Shown piece by piece: positions 22,295-34,965 of a stretch of DNA of 64,000 nt. The notes beneath the pieces are model-generated. The model searched no databases. It was given only the letters and a program-made list of their open reading frames with translations, and was not told the DNA's origin. The position numbers and the translations under genes are program-made. The stretch covers positions 186,001-250,000 of the forward strand of contig JAADJZ010000021.1 of assembly GCA_011032825.1 (NCBI GenBank), in the 5' to 3' direction. The DNA is from Massariosphaeria phaeospora (taxonomy: Eukaryota > Ascomycota > Dothideomycetes > Pleosporales). Position 1 is the first letter of the stretch. The number at the start of each line of letters is the position of its first letter.

Positions 22295-24312
22295 TGTCTC
22301 CAGCGAGGATGTCTGATGGGATAGACTAGGAGTGACCCGACCTTGAGTTATGCCCCCCGGGTCTTCCAGACCGAGACGAGGAACGCAGCACAAGCTTTCT
22401 GGCTTAGGGCTCCAGACGTGTATCTTGTTGGTCGCGACATGAGCCATTTCGTGGCACGACGTAAGCACTTGAGTTGGGCAAGAACCGGAGCGTTCGTGTG
22501 GGCCGGCAGATAGACGGTTGGATGCAGCCAACAACCACAATCAACAGTGTTCTTATCAAAGACAGACGCACTGCATGACCACTACCAACGTTCAGAAAGA
22601 GACTGCGCTTCTATGTATTTTTCAGCGAGCAGTTCCAGATCATAGCCCCATATCAACCCACGAGCACAGTCATTTCGGCACATGTACTCACAGTGCCTCC
22701 CTCTCAGCCTGCAAACCATACTCTCTAAGTTCGGTAACAACCCCCCCAGTCACCCCATACACGACCCCACAGCAAATCTCAGGAGGCATGTCTTGTCAGC
22801 GTGGCAGCACAAATTGCCGGATATTAGGGACCAGGGTCGTGCTCATATATGGAGATCATCAACATCGAATAGCGATGGCTAGGCGGCTGAAGACAGGGGA
22901 CCCCGCGTTTTCTGTCGGCTGAATACCCTTCCCTTGAGGCGATGGCCAATGGAGATTCTCTCTGCTGTCGTTGAGTTGTCAAGATGAGCGGGTGCTTGGG
23001 GGTGGTGTGGAGGCGGCAGGGATGGCTGGCCGGAAATGCTCCGTAGTTCGTTCTCGCCTGTTCCCTAGTTGGCGTGGTGGCTGGCGCCCTTTCAACCTTC
23101 AACTTTGCGTCGACTTCATCGCTTGTTCAACCGCCGCGATCGTCGTCTGGAAACGCTCCGGAATGTTCTGGACGTGCTCGCATCGGTATAAGCGTGAAGC
23201 TGCTGCCCAGCACTCCACGTTGATCTCTAACGGGTGAGGCATGGGGTGCATGGGTATTTGCCGGACTCCGAAGGCCTTTCTTGATCGCTTGTGCTTGGGC
23301 TGCCGTCAAAGGTTTGTTGGCACTTTTCTTCTTGGCTACGAAGCTATGTTGTGGCCGTTCTTCCTATGTTTCATCGCACATCATCTCACGGTTGCAAGAA
23401 TCCCAATTTACGATGACATCAACGTCCGGCAGATGGACCAGCACATACAACAGAGCTAAAGAACGTGTGCATGGCACCCATTCATCAATATTCCCACGCT
23501 TCGATAGATGAGACCCGAGAACGCAGAGCAAGACAACCACTAAGAGACAGATAAGCTGCGTATCAGCTCGTGGTCTGCCATCCTTCGTCTGTATTCGTTT
23601 GCTTCCTTTTGTTTCAATCGTGACGTCGAATTTCCTTTCTAGGACTCCAGTCGAGACTTCTAGATTGCACTTCTGCAGCTTTGCGAAACTCTGTTTACAC
23701 CCTTACTGCCGCGGCGCGCGCCTTCCTCTTCCATGTGAGCTCAAGCCAGAGTATCACCAACCATATGCCGCTGTGGAGCAAGTCGCCTCCGCATTCCTAG
23801 CCAAGAGCCTCAACGTCGAGTTAGAGGTGGGCGTTCTATCGCCCATGTCACGGGATCACTATCATGGGCGGGGGTGAGGATCCTGCATCCGGGAATGTGG
23901 GATCGAGATTCGGTGAAGCAGCAGCGATTCGGTGTCTCCCGCGTACGATACTCTGCAGTAGTTTTTGACTATACAATACAGAATTTGGAGGGGCTAAGGG
24001 TGACCGGATGCGGACCTGGGCAATACTATCGGGCACTAGGTAGCTCTGCCCAATCATTATACAACTTATATTAACCCCATATTTCAGGAAATCAGACAGC
24101 GGGATTCTGCGCCGCCGGCAGTTCTCCCTGCCGGCGATAGCCATGGGGCTCATGGATTCTGTTTATAAGGATCCTGCGATACATGTCGGCGCTTGTGCTT
24201 CTGGTTTCTCGTCCACAACCAACATTCTTTGCTATCACGTTCTGCCGATACACGCCGTTGTTCCCCTCCCCATCCACCGAGGTCACGGTCAACACCACGA
24301 TCGCTAGTGAAA
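22295..24312. other. Intergenic, about 2 kb, no supported gene
   Basis: Short overlapping frames on both strands without domain, start context or splice partners. The last 200 bases before 24313 are probably the promoter and leader of the DUF1996 gene. I see no RNA gene or mobile element. Confidence 0.45.
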
Positions 24313-25470
24313 ATGCAGTGGGCCACTCTCGCCGCCGGTGCTGCGCTTCTCGCGCCAGCTGCCGCCCAGCAAATGTTGCGATTCCCGTGCTCGCAGCTTG
24401 TCGTTGAACGCACAGATCCCCTTGTCAACCCCGGCATGAAGTACACTCCCCATCTTCATCAGATCGTCGGAGGTGATGCCTTCAACGTCACCATGGACCC
24501 CAATACCGACCTGGCCAAGCAGTCCAAGTGCACATCGTGCTCCTACACTCAGGACAAGTCCAACTACTGGACTGCCGTCATGTTCTTCAAGGCCAAAAAC
24601 GGCACATACACCCGTGTTCCCCAGATCGGAAACGGAGGTCCTCAGGGCAAGCTTCACAACAGTGGCGGTCTTGACCTCTACTACATCCCCAGCGGAAAGG
24701 TGACCGCTTTCAAGAAGGTGCGTTTCGTGATACCAGGACGGGGATGTAACCAGTGCTAACAATGAGTCTTAGGGCTTCCGTATGTTGGCTGGTAATGCCG
24801 GCAACACTGACCCCTCCAAGGTCAAGATGTCCAACATCTGCCATCGTTGCTGGACCTCGACTTCCGACACCCCCTTCGTTGGCGGCGCTCCCTGCACCGG
24901 CACTGACACGGTCGACATCCCCTCAGACCCCAAGTGCAAGATGATCCGTCAGACCATCATTTTTCCGACCTGCTGGGACGGCGTCAACCTCGACTCGCCC
25001 GACCACCAGAGTCACGTTGCCTACGGCCAAGGCTCCGGTGCCAGCGGCGGCGGTGCCTGCCCATCCACCCACCCCGTCAAGCTGCCCCAGATCATGTACG
25101 AGCTCATGTGGGACGTGTCCAAGTTCGCCGACAAGAGCCTCTGGCCCTCGGACAACTCTAAGCCGTTCGTCTACTCGATGAACATTGGCGGACCCGCTGC
25201 CCATGGTGACTACGTCTTCGGCTGGGAAGGCGACTCGCTCCAGAAGGCTATGGACAACGGTTGCACTCTCAACCAGGCCTGCTCCAAGGCCGGCCTTACT
25301 GTCCAGCAACCCGCTACCTACGACGCTTGCGTCAAGAAGCAGCAAGCTCCCGAGGAGGTCAACGGCTGTAAGTTGATACCCGCTTCTATCATTTGTGACG
25401 GACCACATACTAACACTTGTAAACAGGGCTCAAGGAGCTGCCCGTCGGCGAGAAGGCCATTAAGGCATAG
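24313..25470 (+). CDS. Secreted DUF1996-domain protein
   Basis: Extracellular protein of the fungal DUF1996 family, whose function is unknown. Three exons (24313-24717, 24773-25367 and 25427-25470) give 347 residues. A signal peptide covers about the first 19 residues (MQWATLAAGAALLAPAAAQ). The domain starts LVVERTDPLVNPGMKY and continues with HLHQIVGGDAFNV, a histidine-containing core typical of the family. SCSYTQDKSNYWTAVMFF, IFPTCWDGVNLDSPDHQSHV and GDYVFGWEGDSLQ follow. There are many paired cysteines. No WSC domain or GPI signal follows; the protein ends LPVGEKAIKA, so it is probably soluble. A strong biosynthetic-type codon bias (C-ending codons) suggests good expression. Confidence 0.85.
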
Positions 25471-26251
25471 ATACTATCCCCATCAGCATATTTCCTCACC
25501 GCCTTCCGGACGCCCGTCCACCCATGCAACTCTCACCCAACAAATTCGCTTCCTGCCGTTCTCCATATTACTAGCACGCGCCACTTCAGGCTAAGTAATC
25601 CTCCGTCGGCAGATGCTGCAGATGCTACTGCGGGAAAAGCGGGTATGGTAATCTTAGCGCGGGTTATTTCATTAACGCTCGTTGTCGTTTTACTGCCATG
25701 TAGTTAGTATTTTCTCGCGTCAATAAAGATTTAGCTCTGTTGTTTATATATTGTTGAACACTTGCAACTCCGAGTTTTCCGCTCCCGGTAAACATAGCGT
25801 GAATTGCATTGTAGTTATTTTGCAAGACGACCCTTTCCTTCTTGGTGGTCGCGTCCTACAAACTTGTGTATACTTGCGCAACGGCGATTCGTTGCATACT
25901 TTCTGTGCTGAGAGATGAGATGATTTGAGACAGGCTACAACGCCAGTCAAAAAATACATGGTCTCGCCGTCATTAAATTTGAGGAAGATATGCAGTTTTT
26001 CCACCCCCAAATACGCATGTAAAACTCTTCTCATGCCTCGATCCGAGGTCGTAACAATACAGCGAGGCTGAAGTTGACCCTGGAATCATTGTCTACGTAT
26101 GTATAACAACTGAGAGATTTGAGCAAATAATTCGAGACATATGATGAATATATTCACAGAATAATAGATATACGACAGCTTCGAGGCGGACTGGTAGCCT
26201 GCGCATCACCACTCTCACTGTCCGCCCACCTTGTCTCATGCATGTATACGT
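25471..26251. other. Convergent 3' region between DUF1996 and AA8 genes
   Basis: Contains the 3' UTRs of the two facing genes. It is AT-rich from 25680 to 26200 and has no supported gene. Confidence 0.5.
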
Positions 26252-27039
26252 CTAACCACCGTTCCTCGCAAGGAGCTCAGCGAAGTTGGCGTTGGCGCCC
26301 GTGTAGAAGTCATGACTCCAGTAGTTGAAGGCAGAGTGCATGGTCAGCGACGAGCTGTTGGATCCCGGCTGGGGAACCTTGGTCAACGACGCTGCCCAAG
26401 CAAGGCGACCGCTTCCTGCGGCGTTGATGCGCTGGATACCGCTGCTGCCCTGCCATTGACTGCAACCGGAACATTTCGCGGTGTATTGCCAGTGCGTGCT
26501 GTTGACCTTGTTGCCGGTGCTGAGGAGCTTGTAGCTAGCGCCCGAGTACGAAGCTGGTTCTGAGTGGCCACTGCGAATCCCGAGGTTAGTTCAAATTTGT
26601 TAGGGTTACTATTGAAGGATAGGGGTGTATAGCTTACGTTGCCCAGCGCGAAGAGACCGTGGCTTTTTGACCGTTTGCATATCCGACTGCAAGAGGGTTG
26701 CGGACCATGCTGCCTCCGAAACCTAACCCAGCCCAACCGACACTGCTGGGAGCAATGACCTGTACTACAAGATCGAACGGTGCAGTAGCCCCTTGGGGCA
26801 CAGCAATACGGTAGATAATATTGCTGTTGAGCGTGTTTGGTGCCCTGTACTCGGAGAAGGTAAACCCGGTCTCTGAATCGACGATGGCTTGGCCAGCGCG
26901 TGGAGCGAGTGCAGCCTTATTCTCAGGAGCCGGTCTGCCGAGTGCTATAGATTGAGTTAGTCAGGTCTATCTCCGAGGGAGTGATTGATCACTGACCAAG
27001 ACCAGCCAGAGCAGCTGCCCAGGCGACAGTGCAGCGCAT
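26252..27039 (-). CDS. Secreted stand-alone cellobiose-dehydrogenase-type cytochrome (AA8)
   Basis: Predicted extracellular haem-b electron-transfer domain. Three exons (27039-26997, 26944-26638 and 26570-26252) with introns of 52 and 67 nt give 222 residues. A signal peptide is visible (MRCTVAWAAALAGLA). The domain resembles the cellobiose dehydrogenase cytochrome: YRIAVPQGATAPFDLVVQVI, then GWAGLGFGGSMVRNPLAVGYANG, where the Met after GGS fits the axial haem Met, and later LTMHSAFNYW, where the His fits the second ligand. SSRWATGHSEPASY spans the second splice site. The flavin dehydrogenase domain is absent and nothing follows the cytochrome. The product could accept electrons from another oxidoreductase or reduce iron or lytic monooxygenases; that role is an inference. 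Confidence 0.8.
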
Positions 27040-29364
27040 TTTGAAAGTTGTACCGCTCGAGTAAAACTTAGCCGGAAGTGGCAATCAAGTGGCGGCGCAA
27101 GGAAAGACGACTGATAATGGATTATAGGAGAGCTGAATGAAGAGGAAGGATCGAGTCGCTGCCGGGCCCTTCTGAAGCGGCAAGGTAACTTATTAGTACG
27201 TTGAGGCTGCCAAGCCACAATCTGTCATTACCCTGTACCATTCCGGGACGGCAACAACGTGGGTCTTGATATACAGGCATATGTACACGATGTACTAAAA
27301 CGACAGCCATGGCATGTTCAGGGTCTCGCGTGACAGAATTCAGACCAACCCGGGTCGGAAGGAGTCTATGTGGCGGCCTCGAAAGGGGGCGCTGCACCGA
27401 TTGAAGCGTTGGCCATTGATTGTGTACGAAGCAGTTATTCGACTCTCCATCATGGGTCTATTCAGAAATCGGACAAATCGCCGTGACGACACAACCTCTT
27501 CTGGAAGCACAGGGGCCTTGCCACATAATACAGAATTGCTGCATTGTGAGAGGCCGACTCATTTACCCGTATAGTATATTGTGTATAGAATAGATTTGTG
27601 CCATCATTTAGGGTGCAGTCAAATAACCGGGAGGTCGCCACATGCCTCGCTCGCAACGAAGAAGAAAATGAAGACTGTACAATCCCGGCTCGTCGAAGAA
27701 AAAAGACGTTCGTGAAGGGAGGTGTAGATTGAGTTGACGCTAACCGAGAGCTAAGTTGCCCATGCATTGGGGCACGCCACTGGCGAGATATCACGAATAT
27801 GACGGGCTTCCTGGTCGAGTGTGTATGGATTGATTAGCCTGTGAGCTATTAATGGGTCTTTGACGTAGGCTGGGGATAGCTTGTATACAGTGCACCCAGA
27901 TCTCATCCTTGTTCAGATACAGGGCGAGCATTGATGCTGACGGATATCGTGCTCTATTGTCTGGCTCCCCACTTCACACATGTGTGGGGCATGGGGTGCA
28001 GACGATCTGGATCTGGAGGTTCTGAAATTCGATCTTTCAAATGGTAAACTTTGTGTAGCGTCGTACAAGCCCAGGTAAACACATGAATAGAAAAACCCAA
28101 GATGTGATCGGAGGCATCAAGTCTTCCTGTCGGTGGTACTATTTCGTCCGAAGAGATGACCTGAGGGGTGGACATGGGAGGGTGTGAGCGAGTGGGCAGC
28201 CCCACCAGAGAACATGCACAGAGAACGTGCTTTGTTCTAGGCAGCGAGAATGCTTGGGCCGAACGTCAGAATAAGCAGCATAAGAAGAAGGGGCTAGACC
28301 CGGCTTACCTTGAGCAAGGCATCTAGCCTCTCGCCCTGGATTCATCATATCGAGGCGCACGCGAGATTCCAGAAGCCGGGCCCTAGTGCATCAGTCTGGG
28401 AGGCGTTCCCTTGGGCCATGCAGACTTGTCGTTGTCTTACTTGGCCAAGTAGCCGAAAGAGGAGAGGCCGAGATTGCATGTGACGGCGATAAGTATTACT
28501 CAACCAGGTGAAACTATGTTGCGGACAATCCAGCTGTGAGTGCAGTCATGAAGATTTTTGGGATTCCAAATTGGCTTTACTGTCTCCGCCGTGAGCGAGT
28601 CCAGCAATGGGACGGTGAACTTGGCTTAGCAAGGGCCTGTTAGAGCTCCCAATGATGTACACCTGTCGTAAAGTGCGGTTCACTTGGTGCTGGCAAAGGT
28701 TCCCGCATGCTGTACTGGGTAACCCATTTTAGGGGGCCGTTGCTCCTTGACCGAGCATGACGCTCGTGGTTCCCAGATTAGTGAAAGAAAGTACGGTAAT
28801 CGATAGGTGGTAAAGCCTGCTCATGGCAGTTCGGGTGAAATAGACTACAGATTGTCGTTGTCATGAACCTTGGAAGTTCGACATGCACGTGTATCCTCGA
28901 ATGTGACCTCGGGACAGGAAAGGATCCTTGCAAAACTGTTCGTACTGCTCAAAAGGAAGGGAGGACCCGCCTGCGAACCTGTTGGTGGGGAGCGATGAGC
29001 CTTCCCTGAGCCTTCATGGAGACGATGATCTGGCGGAGAGGTTTCGCAATCGAGACCCGAGGAAGAGTCAGCTTTACGAATCGTGCGACATGCACAATGG
29101 CTCGTTGCGAGGCTGGTGCCCGTGGTGATGGGGTTTCAACCCCAAAAGAAGCTCCCCCTAGAAGTTGTCAGGGTGCGATTGTGGCTCGGCACCGACCCCC
29201 GACATCTCCGAACCATCTCCGAACCATCTCCCGACGGGTGTTTGCAGGTGCAGTCGCGCCCGCACGTCATCGAGCATTGCGTGCATCCGCAACCCACCCG
29301 ACGGCTACGCTGCTGCCCGCCATGGCCATGGCCTCCTCAGCACCCCGCCTCACATCCATCTGCC
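27040..29364. other. Intergenic, about 2.3 kb, no supported gene
   Basis: No frame here has both a plausible start and a recognisable domain. Immediately upstream of the aldolase-like gene, ATG codons in another frame (29322 and 29328, MAMASSAPRLTSICHVC) overlap its start and could act as a short upstream ORF. Confidence 0.45.
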
Positions 29365-30395
29365 ATGTCTGCCGGCTACTTCCCCAAGCGCACGAAAGTC
29401 GGCCTTGAAGACCTTTTCTCAGGCCTGGTCACCGCCTCTCACATCCTCCACCACCATGGCATCCTCGACGCCTACGGCCACATCTCGGTGCGCAGTCCCG
29501 ACAACGCGTCAACCTTCTGGATGCCGTGTAACATGCCGCCTGCGCTGGTCAGCACGCAAGACGACCTGATCGAGTACAGTGTCGACAGCGCCGAGCCCGT
29601 GGAAAAGGACGCAAAGCAGGGCTATCTGGAGCGCTTCATCCATAGCGAGATCTACAAGAGGTTCCCGGCGGTCAACAGCGTGGTGCATAGCCACTGTAGT
29701 GATGTACTGCCCTACTGTATCAGCGGCGTGCCGTTGAAGGCTACGATCCACATGGCCGGTTTCTTGGGTACGTGCATGTCAAGTCCATCTGACTCCATCA
29801 TAAAACGTTGCTAAAGATGCCGGCACTAGGAAACAACGTACCCTTGTGGGATATTTCCTCTCACTATCCCAGCGGCTCCAAACACGACCTTCTCGTCCGC
29901 AGCTCTACGCTTGGCGCCTCATTCTCTGCGACGTTCAAGCCTGCAACTTCGGCGAGCTTCATCTATACCAAAATGCGCTCGGCACTCCCAGCCCAGATCG
30001 CAGGTACAACTCCGGAGCCCTCGCATCTGCCGGATCATCTGGTTGTATTACAGCAGAGTCATGGCTTCACAACTGCGGCTCTAGGCATTGAAGAAGCGGT
30101 ATACCAAGCCATCTACACCAAGGAAGCAGCGAAGGCGCAGACGACTGCCTTGACTATACAAAACGCGCACACAGGACACGTCCTCGAGGGCAAGGTCGAT
30201 GTCGAAGCAGATGGCAAGATCAAGTCTGCGAAGGTCAAAGCCGAGGGTGGTTTGAAGTACCTTAGCGAGAAGGAAGCGCACGAAGCGTGGGAAGCCATGC
30301 AAGGCACCATTGCCAGACCGTGGGCTCTCTGGTGTCGCGAAATTGACGTCAACGCGCTGTACAAGAACCAATGCCCGGCAGGTGAGGACGAATGA
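29365..30395 (+). CDS. Class II aldolase/adducin-domain protein
   Basis: Cytosolic metal-dependent aldolase- or epimerase-like fold. Two exons (29365-29767 and 29830-30395) give 322 residues. The acceptor at 29829 rebuilds MAGFLGNNVPLWDI, which matches the family; an alternative AG at 29817 would not. Metal-ligand histidines sit in VVHSHCSDVLPYC, with a third in LQQSHGFTTAALGIEEAVYQ. The N-terminal LVTASHILHHHGILDAYGHISVR and the closing region ARPWALWCREIDVNALY are typical of filamentous-fungal members. The substrate cannot be told from sequence. Confidence 0.85.
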
Positions 30396-33300
30396 GGACA
30401 GGGTTACAATGACACGGCGAGCTCACGAGTAACGAGCATCTTCTTCTACGATTATATTCCATTATTTTGTTCTCAATGTGATGGGGGTTGTTAGAGTCGT
30501 AACGTGCGTGGCTTCTTTCTATCGTTTCCATAATGAAATCAGTTACTAACATCAAAGCATAACTATCCCTCTAATTGCTCTCTATTTCGAGGCATCTCTC
30601 TGCAAGCCGAATATAGCGGACACCGTTCTGCGTCTTTCTACCACACCACCGGAAGCTAGCTACGTCTTCACCTTCACGTTAATATGCCAGGTTGGCGAGT
30701 GGTTGGTATTGGTTCTTCGTGGACACGACCAGTATTATATTCGCTTGACTGAGAGAGGATTCAAGGAAGCCTTTGGTATTCGACGTTTCGATGTGTGTTC
30801 TGCAGTAGCTTTTGGTCGAGCAGGAAGCCGTTCACAGTGACGCCGGGCCAAAAGCTGTTCTTCGTGCTGTCGCCGTTGCCAAAGAGCTTCACAAACCAGG
30901 CCTTGCTATTTTCAGTCGTGCATCACGACTGTAACCGAGCCTAATGATGACACGGCAACCCATCCGACACCTTATTACGCCTGAACGACCTAGCATGACT
31001 CGTATCCGGCATTGACAGGGTCGTTCTCGGATCCCTGAAGCGGTCAGTTAAGTACCGGAATCCATCTTCCGTGTTTCGTTCTGGCCTGAAAAGGTCGATC
31101 TTGAGATCTAGGTTCATACTGCGAGCGCCACAGAGCGAAGGTGGCACTTGGAAAGCCTTTCCCGTATCAATGGCCGGCCAGGTATTACCTTGTTAATCAG
31201 TAGCCGCTTAACCACGTCGTCGGATCGAGTCAAAGGTACTTCGGCGATCGGTGAACATCGGTGAAGAATGCTGCAGGCTGGAAACGGAAATAACGGCAAG
31301 GGTACGATAATTTTAGAGATGCATGGCAATAGTCCCGTACACCCCACACGGGCCCTAAATACGTTCGCAGGGAGGGAACCATAGTGTCGGGTAGAATCAT
31401 TGAGATAGACCTCATCATAAACTGTCGAGTCTAGTATCATAGTAACCTTTCCCTGTAGATGACGGCGGGGATCGGACCTTCCCGCATTCCTGATTTAGAG
31501 TCGTATTGAAAGCTCTGCTCCAAGTTAGTGTAACACCGGAAACTGGCGACGAGTAGGGAGTGATCGCTTGAGAATGGTGTACCTGACTTCGCCGATCATG
31601 TAGTAGATTGCTTGGAATCAATGGAGCCGACACGCGTTATCCTCACGCGAAGTCTAATAGACAGCATGCGTAAGTTCCGACCTCGTTAGGCGCCAACGCC
31701 GGGAGGAGCCTGAAGAGTGAGGCGGAAGGGAGTGTGTGGACGTCCTTGTTACTGACTCGAGAACCCGACAATACGGTACACCAGAAAAATGCTAACCCGA
31801 ATTGCCGGAAACCGCATGTTAAATCGGGGGCTGATCGTACCTCGTAGTCGATTGTTATGTACCGTCTGAGATACCGAGGTCGATACCGGGGCACAAGTTG
31901 CGGGATTTGCGGGATTCATGAGACGAGTTATCTTTTATAACAAGGTACTTGCTTATTGCGAAGCTAAGAAATCCTATTCGTCAAGCAACTTGAATGTAGG
32001 AGAAGGCTAGATCAAGCGCGAGAACCGCATAAGGTGCACTTGGTAGTTCGGTCGACTGAAAACAGAGATCATACGACAATGGCACGCATGAAACCACCGG
32101 GGCCAGGGATAGCATCATCATATCAAATCCCCGATTGGTCAGCGGAAGATATTGTGACCTTGAATGGGACTGTTCGACTACAGAGCCATACTCGGCGGAC
32201 GGTATTGATAAGGAATCTTACCACACGTTCAGCATGATGATCTTGACTTTTATCATCGAAAGAGAACTCTTTGCCACTCTCAAGTCGATATATTCGGTGA
32301 GGTCAGCGAGGTACAACTGACCCACCATGGTCAAGATTCACCGTCTTCTGGCCATTCTAAGTCAGCGAGCTGACGATGGAGGTACGCTCCTTAGTTAAAC
32401 TGTTTGACGAGAGTATGTTGTGGTAAGCCTAGTGAATGAGACATGGAGTGGACTAATCGAAGCTAAATGCATATGGTGTTTGTCTCTAGTAGTACTGGTG
32501 GGCACTAGGTAATGGTCCGCAGACAACAACAAAACCCCCATTATTGAGGTGCTGTAGGTGGTTAGCATTGGCGTAGAATCCAGGACGTCTTAGCTACCGA
32601 CCAATGAAACCTGGAGTGAAGTCAATGGTGACTAGAATAATTTTCTGCCTGACTTGGCACAGTGTCTCTCAAGAGCTTGGAGTGAAATAGAAATCGATGC
32701 AGAGAATGGGCAAGGCAGCAGCTGTGCAAGATGCACATGAATACCTACCGCTTTTCGTAGTCGCCTTAACACCTTCACCTGGAGGTAACTCGTGTTTCGG
32801 GCCAGATACCTGCAGACCATTCAGGCCTCCTCATCCACCATGTGCAGCCCGGAGACTGACTTGTTTGAGCCCAGTATTGCTGCAGTATGGTCTTGCAGTA
32901 GCATGTTGACTCGTGAAGCATCCGAGGAGCTCATGTGTCGTGCTGTGAGTGGTGTGGGCCTTGCATGAACCTGGCCAGACAAGGGACCCCACTGCTAGAC
33001 AACGGGCAGTCAGTCATGCCAGGGAGACTTGAGCCGTGTCCAGGCTGGGTATGTTGTCGTGGCGGCCGAGACAGTGGGTGCAGTTGGATAGTAGGTACGC
33101 CGTGCAGGCCTCGCTCGATGGAGAGTGAAGCGGCAGCGTCTGCATGACATGGTCGACGCGCAATGCGATGCGGCGAGGAGTGCTGGCGAGGCTCACCCCA
33201 TGCAGACACGCGAAGTCGGAGCTGCGTCCGGCGAGCGATGCACATCAGGCGTCAGGCGGGCGGGGCGTGGGTCGTCGGCCGCGGTGGGGATGGTGGTTGT

Positions 33301-33751
33301 AGTGTCGGTGAAGGGGCGAGGCCGAGCAACGAACGGGTGTTGTCCCGGAGGCGTTGTTGTTGGCTGCGTCAGTCTCACCGATCAAGAGCCGCGGGCGTGC
33401 GGTGCTGCTTGCAGGTGGGTGGTTGCGGTGCTGTGCGACGAGCGGACGCAATGGGATCGCATCCCGAGACGCGTCGGATGGTTGAGCTTGGCTTGTTTGA
33501 GCTGCTGTCGTGCGTGGAGGAGGAGCAGCCCGGTACCTATCCCATCTGCTGCCTGCGATGCAGCTACCTCCAGCTAGCCCCCCAGCCGAGCGAGTCTTGT
33601 CGTCATGGGCCCTGTCTGGCAGCAGCCGGGGTCGTGCCTGCCGCGGTGCAGCCTCCAGCGCGCCGTGGCGAGGAAGGCGCGGCCCTCTGCCCGTCTCCAC
33701 GTCTCCAACGGCTCCAGTATGCGGGCACCGTGTTGCGTCTGCGTGTGCGCG

Positions 33752-33811
<60 letters not shown>
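33752..33811. repeat. (TGCGTC)10 microsatellite
   Basis: Ten perfect TGCGTC units, preceded by degenerate units back to about 33734. In every frame it gives low-complexity Arg-Leu, Ala-Ser or Cys-Val strings, so it inflates artefactual ORFs. Confidence 0.95.
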
Positions 33812-33813
<2 letters not shown>

Positions 33814-34263
33814 TGCCCCTCGCTGCCTGAGGTCTCCACGAAGCGTGTCACCAGCCGCTCGACGCACTCACTCCGCATCGATGCTGCCCGCTGCCGCTGC
33901 CCAGGCATGCCAGACAAGAGTGAGGTGAGGTGCGCGTGCTGGGGCCGTCCCGTGACGGTGCGCTCCCGATCGCCCGCGCCTCGCAACCCCTGCCGCCTCC
34001 CCGCGGCCGCACGCCCACGGCCCACGACGTCCACCTGGGCACACTCCATCCTCCTGATCCGTCCCATCCTGATCCGTCCCATCGTCGACCGCAGAACGCT
34101 GGCTGCTCGTCCTCGTCCTCGCTCGCCGCGGAAGCTCGGCCGCTCCCGCGCCGTCGTCCTGTGTGCCCTGTGACCCGCTGCCCTCTCCCGCCGTCGCCTC
34201 GGCCGTGTTCTGCGCTCCGTACCACCCACCTACCGACGCCGCCCTTCAGCTGTTCTCTGCCTC

Positions 34264-34293
34264 CCACGCCCACGCCCACGCCCACGCCCACGC
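34264..34293. repeat. (CCCACG)5 microsatellite
   Basis: Five perfect CCCACG units followed by a diverged unit (CCCAAT). Non-coding as far as can be seen. Confidence 0.9.
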
Positions 34294-34965
34294 CCAATCG
34301 AGTCAGACAGCCACAGCTGCAGGCCATCAGCGCCGCCTTCTCGCCTGGCTGTCATCCTCGTCGATCCTCGCAGTGGGCCCTTCGATTTACCCGTGCCTTT
34401 TTGCTTCTGGCCTCTCACATTGCTCGCCTTTTGCTCATATTTCGTGTCCTGCGTCTGCCTACGACTCTGCTGACTTGCTGCATATCGCCTTGGCCGCCTT
34501 CTGCCTCTCTGTCCAGCACCGCATCCTCCAGCTGCCCCTGCAACTCTGCTTTGGCTGTCCACATCGCCGCCAGTCCCCAAACAGTCACCGCAACATGGTC
34601 CTGCCCTACCCTGCTCCCCGAGGCCGTAATCGCCAACTGGACCAACCATCATTGGCGCCTTCCCGTCCCTGCTTGGCTGCTCAGTCCCCCAGCAACACGA
34701 ATTCCACATGTAGACAGGGCCCATAGTGGCTACCCCGGCTGGTCCGCTTGCATGCTGAAAGCCATGGACCCTACCACATTGGTGGAGCCCAAGGTTGCAC
34801 CCAATCTTGATACTTTATCAGTCATCGTTCGCCCAGAAGCGACAAGTTTCAGCCCCGTGCTTCGTCTTTTTATTTCTTTCACTGTATCCTCACTCCTGTT
34901 CTCTTGAGCAACAGGCCCCTCCCGCGGACACCATCACCTACGCTTCTTACTATATTCTATTTACC

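Larger units (their letters stand above)
30396..34965. other. Long gene-poor stretch with a GC-rich, microsatellite-bearing right half
   Basis: 4.6 kb with no supported gene. From 30400 to 32700 the sequence is of average composition, with many stops in all frames. From about 32900 to 34900 it becomes GC-rich, and long overlapping open frames on both strands arise from composition and from two hexanucleotide arrays (33752-33811 and 34264-34293). The right part may be a long leader of the small gene at 34966. Confidence 0.45.

Noticed and set aside
22124..22540. 138-residue minus-strand frame
   Set aside because: Antisense to the last exon of the P-type ATPase, no domain.
29322..29405. ATG at 29322 as the start of the aldolase-like gene
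   Set aside because: It is in another frame and yields only MAMASSAPRLTSICHVC before stopping; at most an upstream ORF. The domain frame starts at 29365.
33752..33811. CRISPR-like periodic repeat
   Set aside because: Perfect 6-bp units without spacers in a eukaryotic genome; a simple microsatellite.
33163..34173. 336-residue plus-strand open frame
   Set aside because: Its middle is the translation of the TGCGTC array (Arg-Leu string). There is no domain, and equally long frames exist on the opposite strand, so it reflects composition.
33930..34907. 325-residue Pro/Ser-rich plus-strand frame
   Set aside because: Low-complexity translation of CT-rich DNA including the CCCACG array; no domain, and codon usage unlike neighbouring genes.
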